From the NCBI RefSeq assembly GCF_000190635.1, contig NC_015172.1:2852001-2916000 (forward strand): 64,000 bases of DNA, given 5' to 3'. The stretch comes from Syntrophobotulus glycolicus DSM 8271 (GTDB lineage: Bacteria; Bacillota; Desulfitobacteriia; Desulfitobacteriales; Syntrophobotulaceae). Under the pieces are notes generated by a model that saw only the letters and a list, made by a program, of their open reading frames with translations, was not told the DNA's origin and searched no databases. A program made the position numbers and the translations under genes. Position 1 is the first letter of the stretch. Each line of letters begins with the position of its first letter. This document shows positions 8,550 through 16,712 of the stretch, piece by piece.

Positions 8550-9953
8550 ATGGTGCAGTTGATTTTGCTTTTGCATACAGAGGAGGGGAACTTTATTCGT
8601 ATCAAGGAGTTATTGGGAAGACAGCTTAAGAAATCCGGCAAAACGATTTTTAATATATCACAAGAGTCTTTGGCTACCTTTAGAGAACAATTTCACAACC
8701 ATTTTCAAAAAGAATTTTTAATTCGACAATCCCATCAGATGAAAAGGAATTTCATCTCCGGAATCAGACGGATTAGTTTCAAATCACCACAAACCATGTT
8801 TTGCGCCGGACTGATTATTACCTGCACTCTTGTCGGTGCGGTATTCATAAAAGGCCCTGCAAATACCGGTAATTTAAACGTTAATACTGCTTTTGCGGAT
8901 GGGAATGCTTGTGCTCTGACCGTAAATGATAAAATTTTAGCAATCATGGCCAGTCCCGGGGAGGTTGACCAGGTCTTAGCAAAATATCTCAATACGAAAA
9001 CCCAGCCATCCGAAGAGAATCTTGTTAAATCCGCCGCTTTTGTCGATAGGATTGATAAGATCAGCATTACCGCTCAGCCCGAGGAAATAAAAAGTGCGGA
9101 CGAAGTTTTGTCTCTCTTGACTCAGGGGAATGAGATCGTTACAAATTATACCATTAAAGAAAATGACAGTTTATGGTTGATTGCCCGTAACAATGATATG
9201 CTGACCAAGGAAGTATTGTCGGCAAATTCCAGTCTCACTGAGGATTCTACACTTCAACCCGGTCAAGTGATTAAGCTAGCCAAAACGCTTCCATACATCT
9301 CAATAAAGTTCGAAGGCGAAAAAACGGTTGCTCAGGTTGTCCCCTTTGATGTCCAGTCAACAATAGACAGAACCCTGAATGCAGGTGCAACCGTTATTAA
9401 ACAGGAAGGCAAGGACGGTTCTAAGACTGTTACATATTCTTATGCCCAGACAAACGATAAAATAACGGAAAAAAAGGTGATTAAAGAAGAGATCACCGCT
9501 CAGCCGGTCAAGCAAATTGTTGCTATGGGTCCTTCGAGAGTTGCCATCGCGACCATTGCTTATGAGGCCTCCCGTGGATCTGGAAGTGCCTCCGGGTTAT
9601 CAAGCCCTCTTCAGGGACCAATCAATTCTTACTATGGTTATCGCTGGGGTGGTTTTCATAACGGAGTGGATATCGGTGGTGATACCGGCCAGCCATATGC
9701 TGCCGCTGCTTCCGGAAAAGTCATTTCAGCAGGTTGGTCCGGCGGATACGGTTATATGATTTTGATCGATCATGGTGACGGTGTCGAGACAAGATACGCC
9801 CATTCCAGCAAACTGGCTGTATCAGCCGGTCAAAGTGTTAAAAAAGGTCAAGTGATCGGCTATGTTGGACGAACAGGAAATGCGACAGGTCCCCACCTTC
9901 ATTTTGAAGTGATTATCAACGGTGGGACCGTAAACCCATTGAAATATATTTAG
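8550..9953 (+). CDS. Membrane-anchored LysM-G5-M23 peptidoglycan endopeptidase
   Basis: Up to 467 residues. A membrane span sits near residues 82-100, a LysM repeat at ~199-244 (YTIKENDSLWLIARN), a G5-like region at ~250-330 and an M23 zinc peptidase at ~355-465 with NGVDIGGD and the HLHFE motif supplying metal ligands. It should cut peptide cross-links outside the membrane; such proteins act in cell separation or sporulation. The start is uncertain: the ATG at 8550 overlaps the promoter, whereas the only good ribosome site (AGAGGAGGGG, 8579-8588) lies 6 nt before an in-frame ATT at 8595. The next standard in-frame start is a TTG at 8613. Domain content is unaffected. Confidence 0.88.
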   Translation: MVQLILLLHTEEGNFIRIKELLGRQLKKSGKTIFNISQESLATFREQFHNHFQKEFLIRQSHQMKRNFISGIRRISFKSPQTMFCAGLIITCTLVGAVFIKGPANTGNLNVNTAFADGNACALTVNDKILAIMASPGEVDQVLAKYLNTKTQPSEENLVKSAAFVDRIDKISITAQPEEIKSADEVLSLLTQGNEIVTNYTIKENDSLWLIARNNDMLTKEVLSANSSLTEDSTLQPGQVIKLAKTLPYISIKFEGEKTVAQVVPFDVQSTIDRTLNAGATVIKQEGKDGSKTVTYSYAQTNDKITEKKVIKEEITAQPVKQIVAMGPSRVAIATIAYEASRGSGSASGLSSPLQGPINSYYGYRWGGFHNGVDIGGDTGQPYAAAASGKVISAGWSGGYGYMILIDHGDGVETRYAHSSKLAVSAGQSVKKGQVIGYVGRTGNATGPHLHFEVIINGGTVNPLKYI

Positions 9954-9982
9954 GCAGCGGAAAATTCTATTGCCGGTCATTG

Positions 9983-10014
9983 AGACAACAGGAATAATAA
10001 TCCACCTGTTGTCT
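9983..10014 (+). terminator. Stem-loop terminator after the M23 peptidase gene
   Basis: AGACAACAGG pairs perfectly with CCTGTTGTCT around a 12-nt loop, 29 bp after the stop, followed by TAATATTTATC. Confidence 0.65.
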
Positions 10015-10121
10015 TAATATTTATCTTCCATGACAGATATTGGTCAGTCCGCCAGAGTAAATGCTCCGTATACATGATGCTGTAGTGCTTGAACTATGGC
10101 TTCATTTTTTTACCTGATGAA

Positions 10122-10157
10122 GGCCGGTCGTTATCCGCCGGACCAGTAATTTTTTTC
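10122..10157 (+). terminator. Second possible terminator ahead of the ABC island promoter
   Basis: GGCCGG pairs with CCGGACC with one bulged A, followed by AGTAA and a run of seven or more T. It lies just before the -35 box at 10169 and would insulate the ABC operon from the peptidase gene. Confidence 0.5.
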
Positions 10158-10168
10158 TTAAAATCAGG

Positions 10169-10197
10169 TTGACAAAAGGTATAACATACTGTATATT
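10169..10197 (+). promoter_or_regulatory. Sigma-A type promoter of the ABC transporter island
   Basis: TTGACA (10169-10174), a 17-bp spacer and TATATT (10192-10197). Predicted start near 10204, about 420 nt before the first recognisable gene, leaving a long leader. Confidence 0.75.
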
Positions 10198-10254
10198 GAA
10201 TCCATATAAAACCTATGATAATAGGGGAGTAAGAAGAGAGAACGTTATTGTTTG

Positions 10255-10308
10255 TTGACCAGATGTCTGGAGGCCACGCAACCTGATGAGGGTTGTTGGC
10301 CTCCTTTT
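10255..10308 (+). promoter_or_regulatory. Leader unit 1: palindromic box fused to an intrinsic terminator
   Basis: The 18-nt box TTGACCAGATGTCTGGAG (10255-10272) contains the palindrome CCAGA-TG-TCTGG. Its last bases begin a terminator stem: GGAGGCC (10269-10275) pairs with GGCCTCC (10298-10304), an inner CAACC/GGTTG helix extends it, and TTTT follows. A hairpin formed by CCAG and CTGG would compete with the base of the terminator, as in antitermination leaders. I cannot assign it to a named riboswitch or protein-binding class. Confidence 0.55.
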
Positions 10309-10357
10309 ATGCTTTACTGGCTGTGCTTATCACCATTGGAACCTAAAAAAATACGAA

Positions 10358-10418
10358 TTGACCAGAGATCTGGAGATCATATTATTTCTTAAAGAATATA
10401 TGGTCTTGTTTTTTTTAG
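10358..10418 (+). promoter_or_regulatory. Leader unit 2: repeat of the same box with a second terminator
   Basis: TTGACCAGAGATCTGGAG (10358-10375) matches unit 1 at 16 of 18 positions; the two box centres are 103 bp apart. The end of the box again starts a stem: AGATCATAT (10374-10382) pairs with ATATGGTCT (10398-10406), followed by TGTTTTTTTT. The sequences between boxes differ, so only the box and the box-terminator arrangement are conserved. Confidence 0.55.
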
Positions 10419-10627
10419 GGAAACCATTTAAGAGGTGATGCTGGAGAAAGAGAGCCGCTTAACGACAATGACGGTGTCTTTTCTGAAACGATCAAAAGAC
10501 ATCGTAGATCACAGAGGGGAGGTATTCAAACGGTCTGAGAAAAAAATTTATCACAATCAACGGTATCACAGCAAGGAGCTACGGAAGGCATTGGGTTTCC
10601 AAGATTTAAGATTGAAGGGAGTAATTC

Positions 10628-11398
10628 ATGAAAGAAATCATAACGGGAGTTCATAACAAGCTTTTAAGTTTCTATTTATTTTTTCTGGTTTTAATTTTGT
10701 GGGAGATCGTACCGCGGTTAGGCTGGACCAGCGATGTCTTTCTACCTCCGTTTTCCCGGATTATACAGACAGGGATAGATTTGGGCTTATTCAATGTCCT
10801 GATTTATGTTGCGATTAGCTTAAAGAGAGTATTTGTAGGCTTTTTACTAGGTACCTTTCTGTCTCTGCCTCTTGGCTTTATTTTAGCGGGGGCATTGCCC
10901 TGGCTGTCCAGATTTCTCAGGCCTCTGACAGTTTTTCTGTCCAGCATCCCGCCGTTTATCCTGTTCCCGATTTTTGTCATCATTTCTGGAATTGGCGAAG
11001 GCGGCATTTATACAGTCATTTTCTGGTCGTCCTTCTGGCCTATCCTGTTTACGACAATTGTGGGTATAGAAAATGTGGATCCTCTGCTTGTGCGAGCCGC
11101 CAAGTCCATGAATGCCAGTAAGCTACAGATATTTTACAAAGTCGTGCTGCCCGGCGCCTCTCCTACCATCATTACAGGCGTTCGGACGGGTCTGACAATG
11201 AGTTTCTTTATGCTGATCGGCGCTGAGAGCATGGGGGCTGATTCCGGATTAGGCTGGGTCATTCATAATGCCCAAAACATGGGATTCGTGGAACGCATCT
11301 ACTTGGGTGCGATATTGGTTGCCGGTGTCGGTCTCCTCCTGAATTATGCACTTGAATATTTGGAGAAAACCGTTCTCTATTGGCGGGAAGCTCCGTGA
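10628..11398 (+). CDS. ABC transporter permease, TauC/SsuC (nitrate/sulfonate/taurine) family, copy 1
   Basis: 256 residues with about six membrane helices and the BPD_transp_1 coupling loop region (residues ~155-185, VRAAKSMNASKLQIFYKVVLPGASPTI, given here only in part as SMNASKLQIFYKVVLPG). AAGGGAG lies 6 nt before the ATG. It is first of six collinear transporter genes. The motif pattern matches the hydrophobic subunit of importers for sulfonates, nitrate, thiamine precursors and similar small molecules; the substrate cannot be read. A short reading frame (10435-10656) overlaps its 5' end and is probably not a gene. Confidence 0.88.
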   Translation: MKEIITGVHNKLLSFYLFFLVLILWEIVPRLGWTSDVFLPPFSRIIQTGIDLGLFNVLIYVAISLKRVFVGFLLGTFLSLPLGFILAGALPWLSRFLRPLTVFLSSIPPFILFPIFVIISGIGEGGIYTVIFWSSFWPILFTTIVGIENVDPLLVRAAKSMNASKLQIFYKVVLPGASPTIITGVRTGLTMSFFMLIGAESMGADSGLGWVIHNAQNMGFVERIYLGAILVAGVGLLLNYALEYLEKTVLYWREAP

Positions 11399-11468
11399 GG
11401 AAGAGAAGGCACTGCCGCCTGAAAATCAGGGCAAGTCTAAAATTACACAGGGGGAGGTTATCCGTTAA

Positions 11469-12245
11469 ATGAAACCTTTGACACCTAACCTGAAAAAGCT
11501 GATCCTGGGCATTATACCGATTCTTTTGTTCTTAATTTTTTGGGAGATCGGAGCGGGAATAATCCCCGAAGGAGTTATTTCCCCTGCCTCCGACGCTATA
11601 GCAGCCGTGTTCGAATCGGCGGCTTCCGGATTGTTGTGGACACAGACATTAATTAGTTTGGAACGGGTTATCCTGGGATTTCTTCTTTCTTTGCTGCTTG
11701 GTGTCCCGCTCGGTTTTTTGCTGGGAACTTTTTTCAAATCAACCGAGAAAGTCCTGCTGCCTTTTATGCGAGCATGTGAAAAATTAAATCCCTTTGCGAT
11801 TATTCCTATTTTTATGATCTTTTTTGGAATCGGTACCGCTGAAAAAGTGGTCGTCATATTTTGGTCGACATTGTGGCCCGTTCTTTTCAATACGATGGCC
11901 GGAGCGCGCAATATTGACCAAAATTTGTTAAGGATGGTTCGTTCTATGGGGGCAACCCGCTGGGAATTGTTAAGGAAGGTAATCTTTCCGTACACATTGC
12001 CCAATATCTTTATCGGAATTGAGTTTGCGGCCCAAGTTGCTTTCTTCATGATTATCGCTTCGGAGGTTATTGGGGCCAGCACAGGGCTTGGCTGGTACTA
12101 TACCAGTTCCGCTACCAAATACGATCTTCCCTTAATGTACGGTATCGTTCTCTATATTACCGTACTGGGAATTGGGGTCAATGTTATTTTCGCCCGGCTG
12201 AAAAAACATTTCCTGGTCTGGAAACAGGCTTCGGAACTCAACTAG
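11469..12245 (+). CDS. ABC transporter permease, TauC/SsuC family, copy 2
   Basis: 258 residues, same architecture as copy 1: an N-terminal helix with FWEIGAGIIPEG, then helices and the coupling-loop motif RSMGATRWELLRKVIFPYTLPN near residues 157-178 (conserved core SMGATRWELLRKVIFP). It follows copy 1 after 70 bp with its own GGGGGAGG site. Two different permeases in tandem could form a heterodimeric channel. No ATP-binding gene lies between or beside them. Confidence 0.88.
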   Translation: MKPLTPNLKKLILGIIPILLFLIFWEIGAGIIPEGVISPASDAIAAVFESAASGLLWTQTLISLERVILGFLLSLLLGVPLGFLLGTFFKSTEKVLLPFMRACEKLNPFAIIPIFMIFFGIGTAEKVVVIFWSTLWPVLFNTMAGARNIDQNLLRMVRSMGATRWELLRKVIFPYTLPNIFIGIEFAAQVAFFMIIASEVIGASTGLGWYYTSSATKYDLPLMYGIVLYITVLGIGVNVIFARLKKHFLVWKQASELN

Positions 12246-12304
12246 GCCTCATGAGCAGCAGGCCTGGAGCTGCCGGGTTAAACAAAAAAGAAGGGGTAAA
12301 AAAT

Positions 12305-13405
12305 ATGACCGGTGAAAATCAAAAAAAGAAATTTATTATTATTGGGGTCGTAGCAGCAATTCTTGTGGCAGGAATCGGAGTTGGAAGCTATTTTGGGCAA
12401 ACGAAGAAGGGAATCACAACCGGAACTGAAATTCAGGGCGCGGCAGGTTTAAAGGATTTAAAAAGTGAAGGTTATGATCCGGCCGCTTCCGGCAAGGAAG
12501 TTCTTACGATTAAGACCGATACCAAGAAAAACTGCTCGTCCACACCCTGGGTCATTGCCGAGAAAAAAGGTTTTTTTGCCGAGGAAGGCTTGAATCTTGA
12601 ATATACAGGGGAATTGACCATACCCCAACAATTACCGGCCGTGTTAAACGGCACCAATAATGTTACAACAGCGCATATCAATGCTGTGGCTACCTATATC
12701 GCCGGCGGAGCCAAGATCAAAGGGGTTACTATAGGGGGCGTTGATCCGACCCCTGATGTGGATCCCAAATACCGGCATATGCGTTTTTATGCCAATCCCA
12801 AACTGGGTGTCACTACGCTGGCGGAATTGATCAAACTGAAAAACGGCCAGCCGATTAAGATCAACGGTACGGAGCCTAATTGTACGACCTTTATCGCGGA
12901 CAATGCTTTTGATCATTCAGGCTTTAACCGGGATCAGATTCAATATGTGGTCTTTGACACGGATACGGCGGCTCTGCAGGCTGCTCAGCAGGGCAATATC
13001 GATATTGTCGGCGTGCATCCTCCCTTCTACAAACTGGCTGCCGATTCTAAGCTACCGCAGATCTTTGACACGGCCGACACCGGCCTGGGGGAAGCCGCGG
13101 GCACTACGGTTTATTACTTTACCGAACAATTTATTGCGGAAAACCCGGAGGCCATAGCCCGCTTCGTCAGAGCGATCAAGAAAGCTCACCAGTATATCGC
13201 CAACCCGGAACATGAAGAAGAAGCCATTAAATTGACCGGAGATTATATCGGGCAGCCAGTCAACGCCGTTCACTATTACTATACCGGCAAAGGCTTCAGA
13301 GACGAACTGCTTCAGCCCTGGATTGACGATCTTGTCAGAAACGGTTTTCTGAAAAAAGATCAGCTGACTGTAGATGATTTGATTACAAGAGAGTTTGACA
13401 ACTAG
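12305..13405 (+). CDS. ABC transporter substrate-binding protein, NMT1/SsuA-like, copy 1
   Basis: 366 residues from the ATG at 12305, which has GGGG 8 nt upstream; a frame open from 12251 has no site. Residues ~8-27 form an uncleaved-looking hydrophobic anchor (FIIIGVVAAILVAGIGVG) with no lipobox cysteine. The mature part is a NMT1/SsuA periplasmic-binding fold: STPWVIAEKKGFFAEEGL, then VLNGTNNVTTAHINAVATYI and DIVGVHPPFYKLA. Residue pattern NGTEPNCT near 200 is a candidate ligand loop. Together with copy 2 it presumably feeds the four flanking permeases; ligand unknown. Confidence 0.88.
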   Translation: MTGENQKKKFIIIGVVAAILVAGIGVGSYFGQTKKGITTGTEIQGAAGLKDLKSEGYDPAASGKEVLTIKTDTKKNCSSTPWVIAEKKGFFAEEGLNLEYTGELTIPQQLPAVLNGTNNVTTAHINAVATYIAGGAKIKGVTIGGVDPTPDVDPKYRHMRFYANPKLGVTTLAELIKLKNGQPIKINGTEPNCTTFIADNAFDHSGFNRDQIQYVVFDTDTAALQAAQQGNIDIVGVHPPFYKLAADSKLPQIFDTADTGLGEAAGTTVYYFTEQFIAENPEAIARFVRAIKKAHQYIANPEHEEEAIKLTGDYIGQPVNAVHYYYTGKGFRDELLQPWIDDLVRNGFLKKDQLTVDDLITREFDN

Positions 13406-13434
13406 ATCAGGACAAAGTGAGGAGGTAAAAAGAG

Positions 13435-14541
13435 ATGGCCAGCGGAATTCAAAAAAAGAAATTTATTATTATTGGGGTCGTAGCAGTAATTCTTGTGGCA
13501 GGGATCGGGGTTGGAAGCTATTTGGGGCAAACGAAGAAGGGGATCACAACTGGAACTGAGATCCAAGGCGCGGCAGGTTTAAAGGATTTAAAAAGTGAAG
13601 GTTATGATCCGGCCACTTCCGGCAAGGAAGTGATTACGCTAAAGACGGATACCAAGAAAAATTGTGGTTCCACACCCTGGGTCATTGCTGAGAAGAAAGG
13701 GTTCTTTGCAGAGGAAGGGTTAAATATTGAATATACAGGCGAACTGACTATACCTCAACGCTTGCCCGCCGTGTTAAATGGAACAAACGATATTGGAGGG
13801 GCGCATATCAACGCACTCGCTACCTATATCGCCGGTGGAGCAAAGATCAAGGGGGTCACTTTAGGCGACGTTGATCCTGATCCCAATTCAGATGTGGATC
13901 CCAAATACCGTCATATGCGTTTTTATGCCAATCCCAAACTGGGTGTCACTACGCTGGCGGAATTGATCAAACTGAAAAACGGCCAGCCGATTAAGATTAA
14001 CGGTACGGAGCCTAATTGTACGACCTTTATCGCGGATAATGCTTTTGATCATTTAGGCTTTAACCGGGATCAGATTCAATATGTGGTCTTTGACACAGAT
14101 ACGGCGGCTCTGCAAGCTGCCCAGCAGGGCAATATCGATATTGTCGGCGTGCATCCTCCCTTCTACAAGCTGGCTGCGGATTCCAAACTGCCGCAAATCT
14201 TCGACACAGCCGACACTGGTCTGGGGGCTGCAGCGGGAAGTCTGGCTTATTACTTTAGAGAAGATTTCATTAAAGAAAACCCAGAGGGAGTGGCCCGCTT
14301 CGTCAGAGCGATCAAGAAAGCGCAGGCCTGGAGCGTAAAACCGGAAAATGCAGAGGAAGCAATTCGATTGACTGCGGATTATATCGGGCAGCCGGTCAAT
14401 GCCGTCCACTATTACTATTCCGGCAAAGGCTTTCCGGATGAACTGATTCAACCCTGGATTGACGATCTTGAAAGAAACGGTTTTCTGAAAAAAGGGCAGC
14501 TGACTGTAAATGATCTGATTACAAAGGAGTTTGACAACTAG
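13435..14541 (+). CDS. ABC transporter substrate-binding protein, NMT1/SsuA-like, copy 2
   Basis: 368 residues and a clear paralogue of the preceding gene, 29 bp downstream with GAGGAGG before the ATG. The N-terminal anchor and the central third are almost identical to copy 1 at the DNA level, while residues ~95-140 and the C-terminal ~100 residues differ (for instance ANPEHEEEAIKL against KPENAEEAIRL), and a small insertion (DPNS for TP) sits before the central block. This is a tandem duplication, with the diverged parts around the putative binding cleft, so the two proteins may bind related but different ligands. Confidence 0.88.
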   Translation: MASGIQKKKFIIIGVVAVILVAGIGVGSYLGQTKKGITTGTEIQGAAGLKDLKSEGYDPATSGKEVITLKTDTKKNCGSTPWVIAEKKGFFAEEGLNIEYTGELTIPQRLPAVLNGTNDIGGAHINALATYIAGGAKIKGVTLGDVDPDPNSDVDPKYRHMRFYANPKLGVTTLAELIKLKNGQPIKINGTEPNCTTFIADNAFDHLGFNRDQIQYVVFDTDTAALQAAQQGNIDIVGVHPPFYKLAADSKLPQIFDTADTGLGAAAGSLAYYFREDFIKENPEGVARFVRAIKKAQAWSVKPENAEEAIRLTADYIGQPVNAVHYYYSGKGFPDELIQPWIDDLERNGFLKKGQLTVNDLITKEFDN

Positions 14542-14651
14542 ATCAGAACCAATCCGACAGTACGTCCGGGGAACGAACGTCATCGTTCTCCAGACACTGT
14601 CTCTATACTGCCGTGCTTGCGGGCCAGGATGAGAGGAGGCGGGATAAACCC

Positions 14652-15737
14652 GTGAAATTAAAAGAATATCCGGTCATTTTTCGAATGATGTTGCGTTTGT
14701 CTGGCATTTTTCTTGTGGCGGTGCTTTGGGAGCTGCTCCCGCGCATAGGAATTGTAAACCATACCTTTTTGCCTCCCTTGTCTGTGGTATTGCAAGAGGT
14801 GGCGCATCTGATTCTGACTCAGCACTTGTTAGGTCATGTCCTCGCTACTTTATGGCGGCTGATGGTGGGGATTGTCCTGGCTGTTTTGCTGGCCGTTCCG
14901 CTGGGAGCGGTCCTTGGCTATTGGCTGCCCGGGGCAGCGGTTGCCCTGAATCCCCTTTTTCGGATTTTGGGACAAATTAACCCCTTTTCCCTGATGACTG
15001 TCTTCTTCCTGTTTTTGGGGGTGGGAGAGAAAGCCAAATTGGTTGTCGTTACTTGGGTTGCCTTTTGGCCTTTGATCCACCATACGATTACGGGCATCCA
15101 GACGGTTGAGCCTGATTTGATCAAAGCCGCCAGAAGCATGGGGATGTCCAGGGGGCGTTTATTTCTAAATGTGCTGCTCCCGGGAACCGTCCCGGCGATC
15201 CTGCTTGGAATACGTTCTTCCGCCGTCCTGCTGCTGGCCATCCTGGTGGCGGGCGAAATGCTGGGAGGATTGGCAGGGCTTGGCTGGCTTCTGCATTGGG
15301 CAGGCAGTTACTATGTATATCCTTATGCAACCGCGCCTATATTCGCCGTGGGTTTGTGCATCTCCCTGGTCGGCGTGGGCCTGGGCGTATCCCTCCGTCA
15401 AATAGAGAAGGGACTGCTTTTCTGGAAACCCTCCGCTTCTATATGGAATGGAAAAGCGCCGGATAAAGGGAAAGTACGCGTTCCGAGCCGCGGTTTTCCT
15501 GTAGCCGTGGCGGCAGCAATGCTCGGGATTTTTCTGATAGGAAGCGTAGAGATTAGCCGGCTGCGTCACTTGAACAACAGTTTTGCCGGGGAAGAAGATA
15601 TTCCGGCAATAACCGACCACAGCGAGCATATGCAGCAGGAAGACGCAGAAAGAAAATCCGGCAGCGATTCCGGAAGTGATCATGAGAAACATTCTGTCCA
15701 TCAAAATCATTCCGGTCACTCCCCTAAAACAGATTGA
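14652..15737 (+). CDS. ABC transporter permease, TauC/SsuC family, with extra helix and His-rich tail
   Basis: 361 residues from a GTG at 14652 (AGAGGAGG 12 nt upstream); a GTG at 14613 has no site. Residues ~1-265 are a normal permease with the SMGMSRGRLFLNVLLPG coupling motif. Unlike its siblings it continues for about 95 residues: an additional membrane helix (VAVAAAMLGIFLIGSV) and then a hydrophilic tail rich in His, Asp and Ser, with HSEHM and HEKHSVHQNHSGHS. Such tails commonly bind divalent metals. This is the only hint to the island's cargo and points to a metal or metal complex, but that is inference. Confidence 0.85.
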   Translation: MKLKEYPVIFRMMLRLSGIFLVAVLWELLPRIGIVNHTFLPPLSVVLQEVAHLILTQHLLGHVLATLWRLMVGIVLAVLLAVPLGAVLGYWLPGAAVALNPLFRILGQINPFSLMTVFFLFLGVGEKAKLVVVTWVAFWPLIHHTITGIQTVEPDLIKAARSMGMSRGRLFLNVLLPGTVPAILLGIRSSAVLLLAILVAGEMLGGLAGLGWLLHWAGSYYVYPYATAPIFAVGLCISLVGVGLGVSLRQIEKGLLFWKPSASIWNGKAPDKGKVRVPSRGFPVAVAAAMLGIFLIGSVEISRLRHLNNSFAGEEDIPAITDHSEHMQQEDAERKSGSDSGSDHEKHSVHQNHSGHSPKTD

Positions 15738-15763
15738 TCCGTACCGGACAAGGAGGGAAATCA

Positions 15764-16516
15764 ATGAGTGTAGGCATCTCTTTAGCTAAACGATATGGTT
15801 CCGTACTAGCCTTTCTGGCTGTTTGGGAGCTCAGCTGCCGGCTGGGCTGGGTTGACGCGCAATTTATCCCCGCTTTTTCCCAGGTAGTGATATTCATTGG
15901 AGGCCAGATTGCGGAAGGACAGTTATTTACACATTTGGGAATCAGTCTGGGGCGTGCTGTCACAGGGTTTATCATTGCCGTACTTGTCTCCATACCCCTA
16001 GGTGTGCTATTGGCAGGCTGGTCGGAGCAGGTACGCCTGGCCGTTGAACCTGTAACGGAATGGCTGGCCTATATTAACCCGTTTGTTGTCTTCCACATTA
16101 TTATTGTATTCATGGGGGCAGGGGAAGCGACCAAGGTAACCATTATCGCCTGGGCCTGCATCTGGCCCATTATGTTCAGCACCTTATCCGGCATCCTTCA
16201 TGCCGACCAGGATATTGTAAAGTCTGCGCGCTCCCTGGGCTTAAGCCGTTTTCAACTGACTATAAAGGTGCTGCTTCCTTACGCTTTCCCTGCCATTTTG
16301 ACAGGAATACGCCTTTCTCTGGGCTACGCTCTTCTATTCCTGATCGCCGCTGAAATGATGGGGGCAAGCTCCGGACTTGGCTGGATGATCTACCGGGCAC
16401 AACGCAATTATCAAATTGTAGAAATGTTTTCTGCTGTAACCGTTATTGCCGCCCTGGCCGTAAGCATAGACGGAATCATATCCTCCATCGGCAAACGCTT
16501 ATCTTACCGGCTGTAA
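15764..16516 (+). CDS. ABC transporter permease, TauC/SsuC family, copy 4
   Basis: 250 residues from the ATG at 15764, which has AAGGAGGG 6 nt upstream. The coupling motif SLGLSRFQLTIKVLLPYAFP lies near residues 160-180. It ends the transporter island; a spacer and the typA promoter follow. Again no ATPase gene is adjacent, so the complex must borrow an ATP-binding subunit encoded elsewhere. Confidence 0.87.
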   Translation: MSVGISLAKRYGSVLAFLAVWELSCRLGWVDAQFIPAFSQVVIFIGGQIAEGQLFTHLGISLGRAVTGFIIAVLVSIPLGVLLAGWSEQVRLAVEPVTEWLAYINPFVVFHIIIVFMGAGEATKVTIIAWACIWPIMFSTLSGILHADQDIVKSARSLGLSRFQLTIKVLLPYAFPAILTGIRLSLGYALLFLIAAEMMGASSGLGWMIYRAQRNYQIVEMFSAVTVIAALAVSIDGIISSIGKRLSYRL

Positions 16517-16638
16517 CCGGATATCAGAACCGCCATTTTTTCGCTCTGTACTCTTTTATCTTACCGCCGATTACTCTAATTTATTGCACATATTATGTAG
16601 AAGCCTTTTTTGTTCACCCGGAAAACCCAAGAATTAAT

Positions 16639-16667
16639 TTGAATCCTGTTGACAAACAGTTTATAAT
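16639..16667 (+). promoter_or_regulatory. Promoter of typA
   Basis: TTGAAT (16639-16644), 17-bp spacer, TATAAT (16662-16667). A nearby TTGACA at 16649 is only 7 bp from the -10 and cannot pair with it. Predicted start near 16674. Confidence 0.65.
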
Positions 16668-16685
16668 ATTCTAGGTATGTTTCTG

Positions 16686-16712
16686 AACAGCCGTGCCAAA
16701 CGGCTGTTTTCA
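16686..16712 (+). promoter_or_regulatory. Terminator-like hairpin in the typA leader
   Basis: AACAGCCG pairs perfectly with CGGCTGTT around TGCCAAA and runs into TTTTC. It begins about 12 nt after the predicted transcript start and ends 30 nt before the typA start codon, so it may act as an attenuator or 5' stabiliser. Confidence 0.5.

Noticed and set aside
10435-10656. 73-codon frame with a passable ribosome site before the first permease
   Set aside because: Overlaps the permease start by 29 bp, has no recognisable domain and a composition unlike the neighbours; more likely leader RNA.
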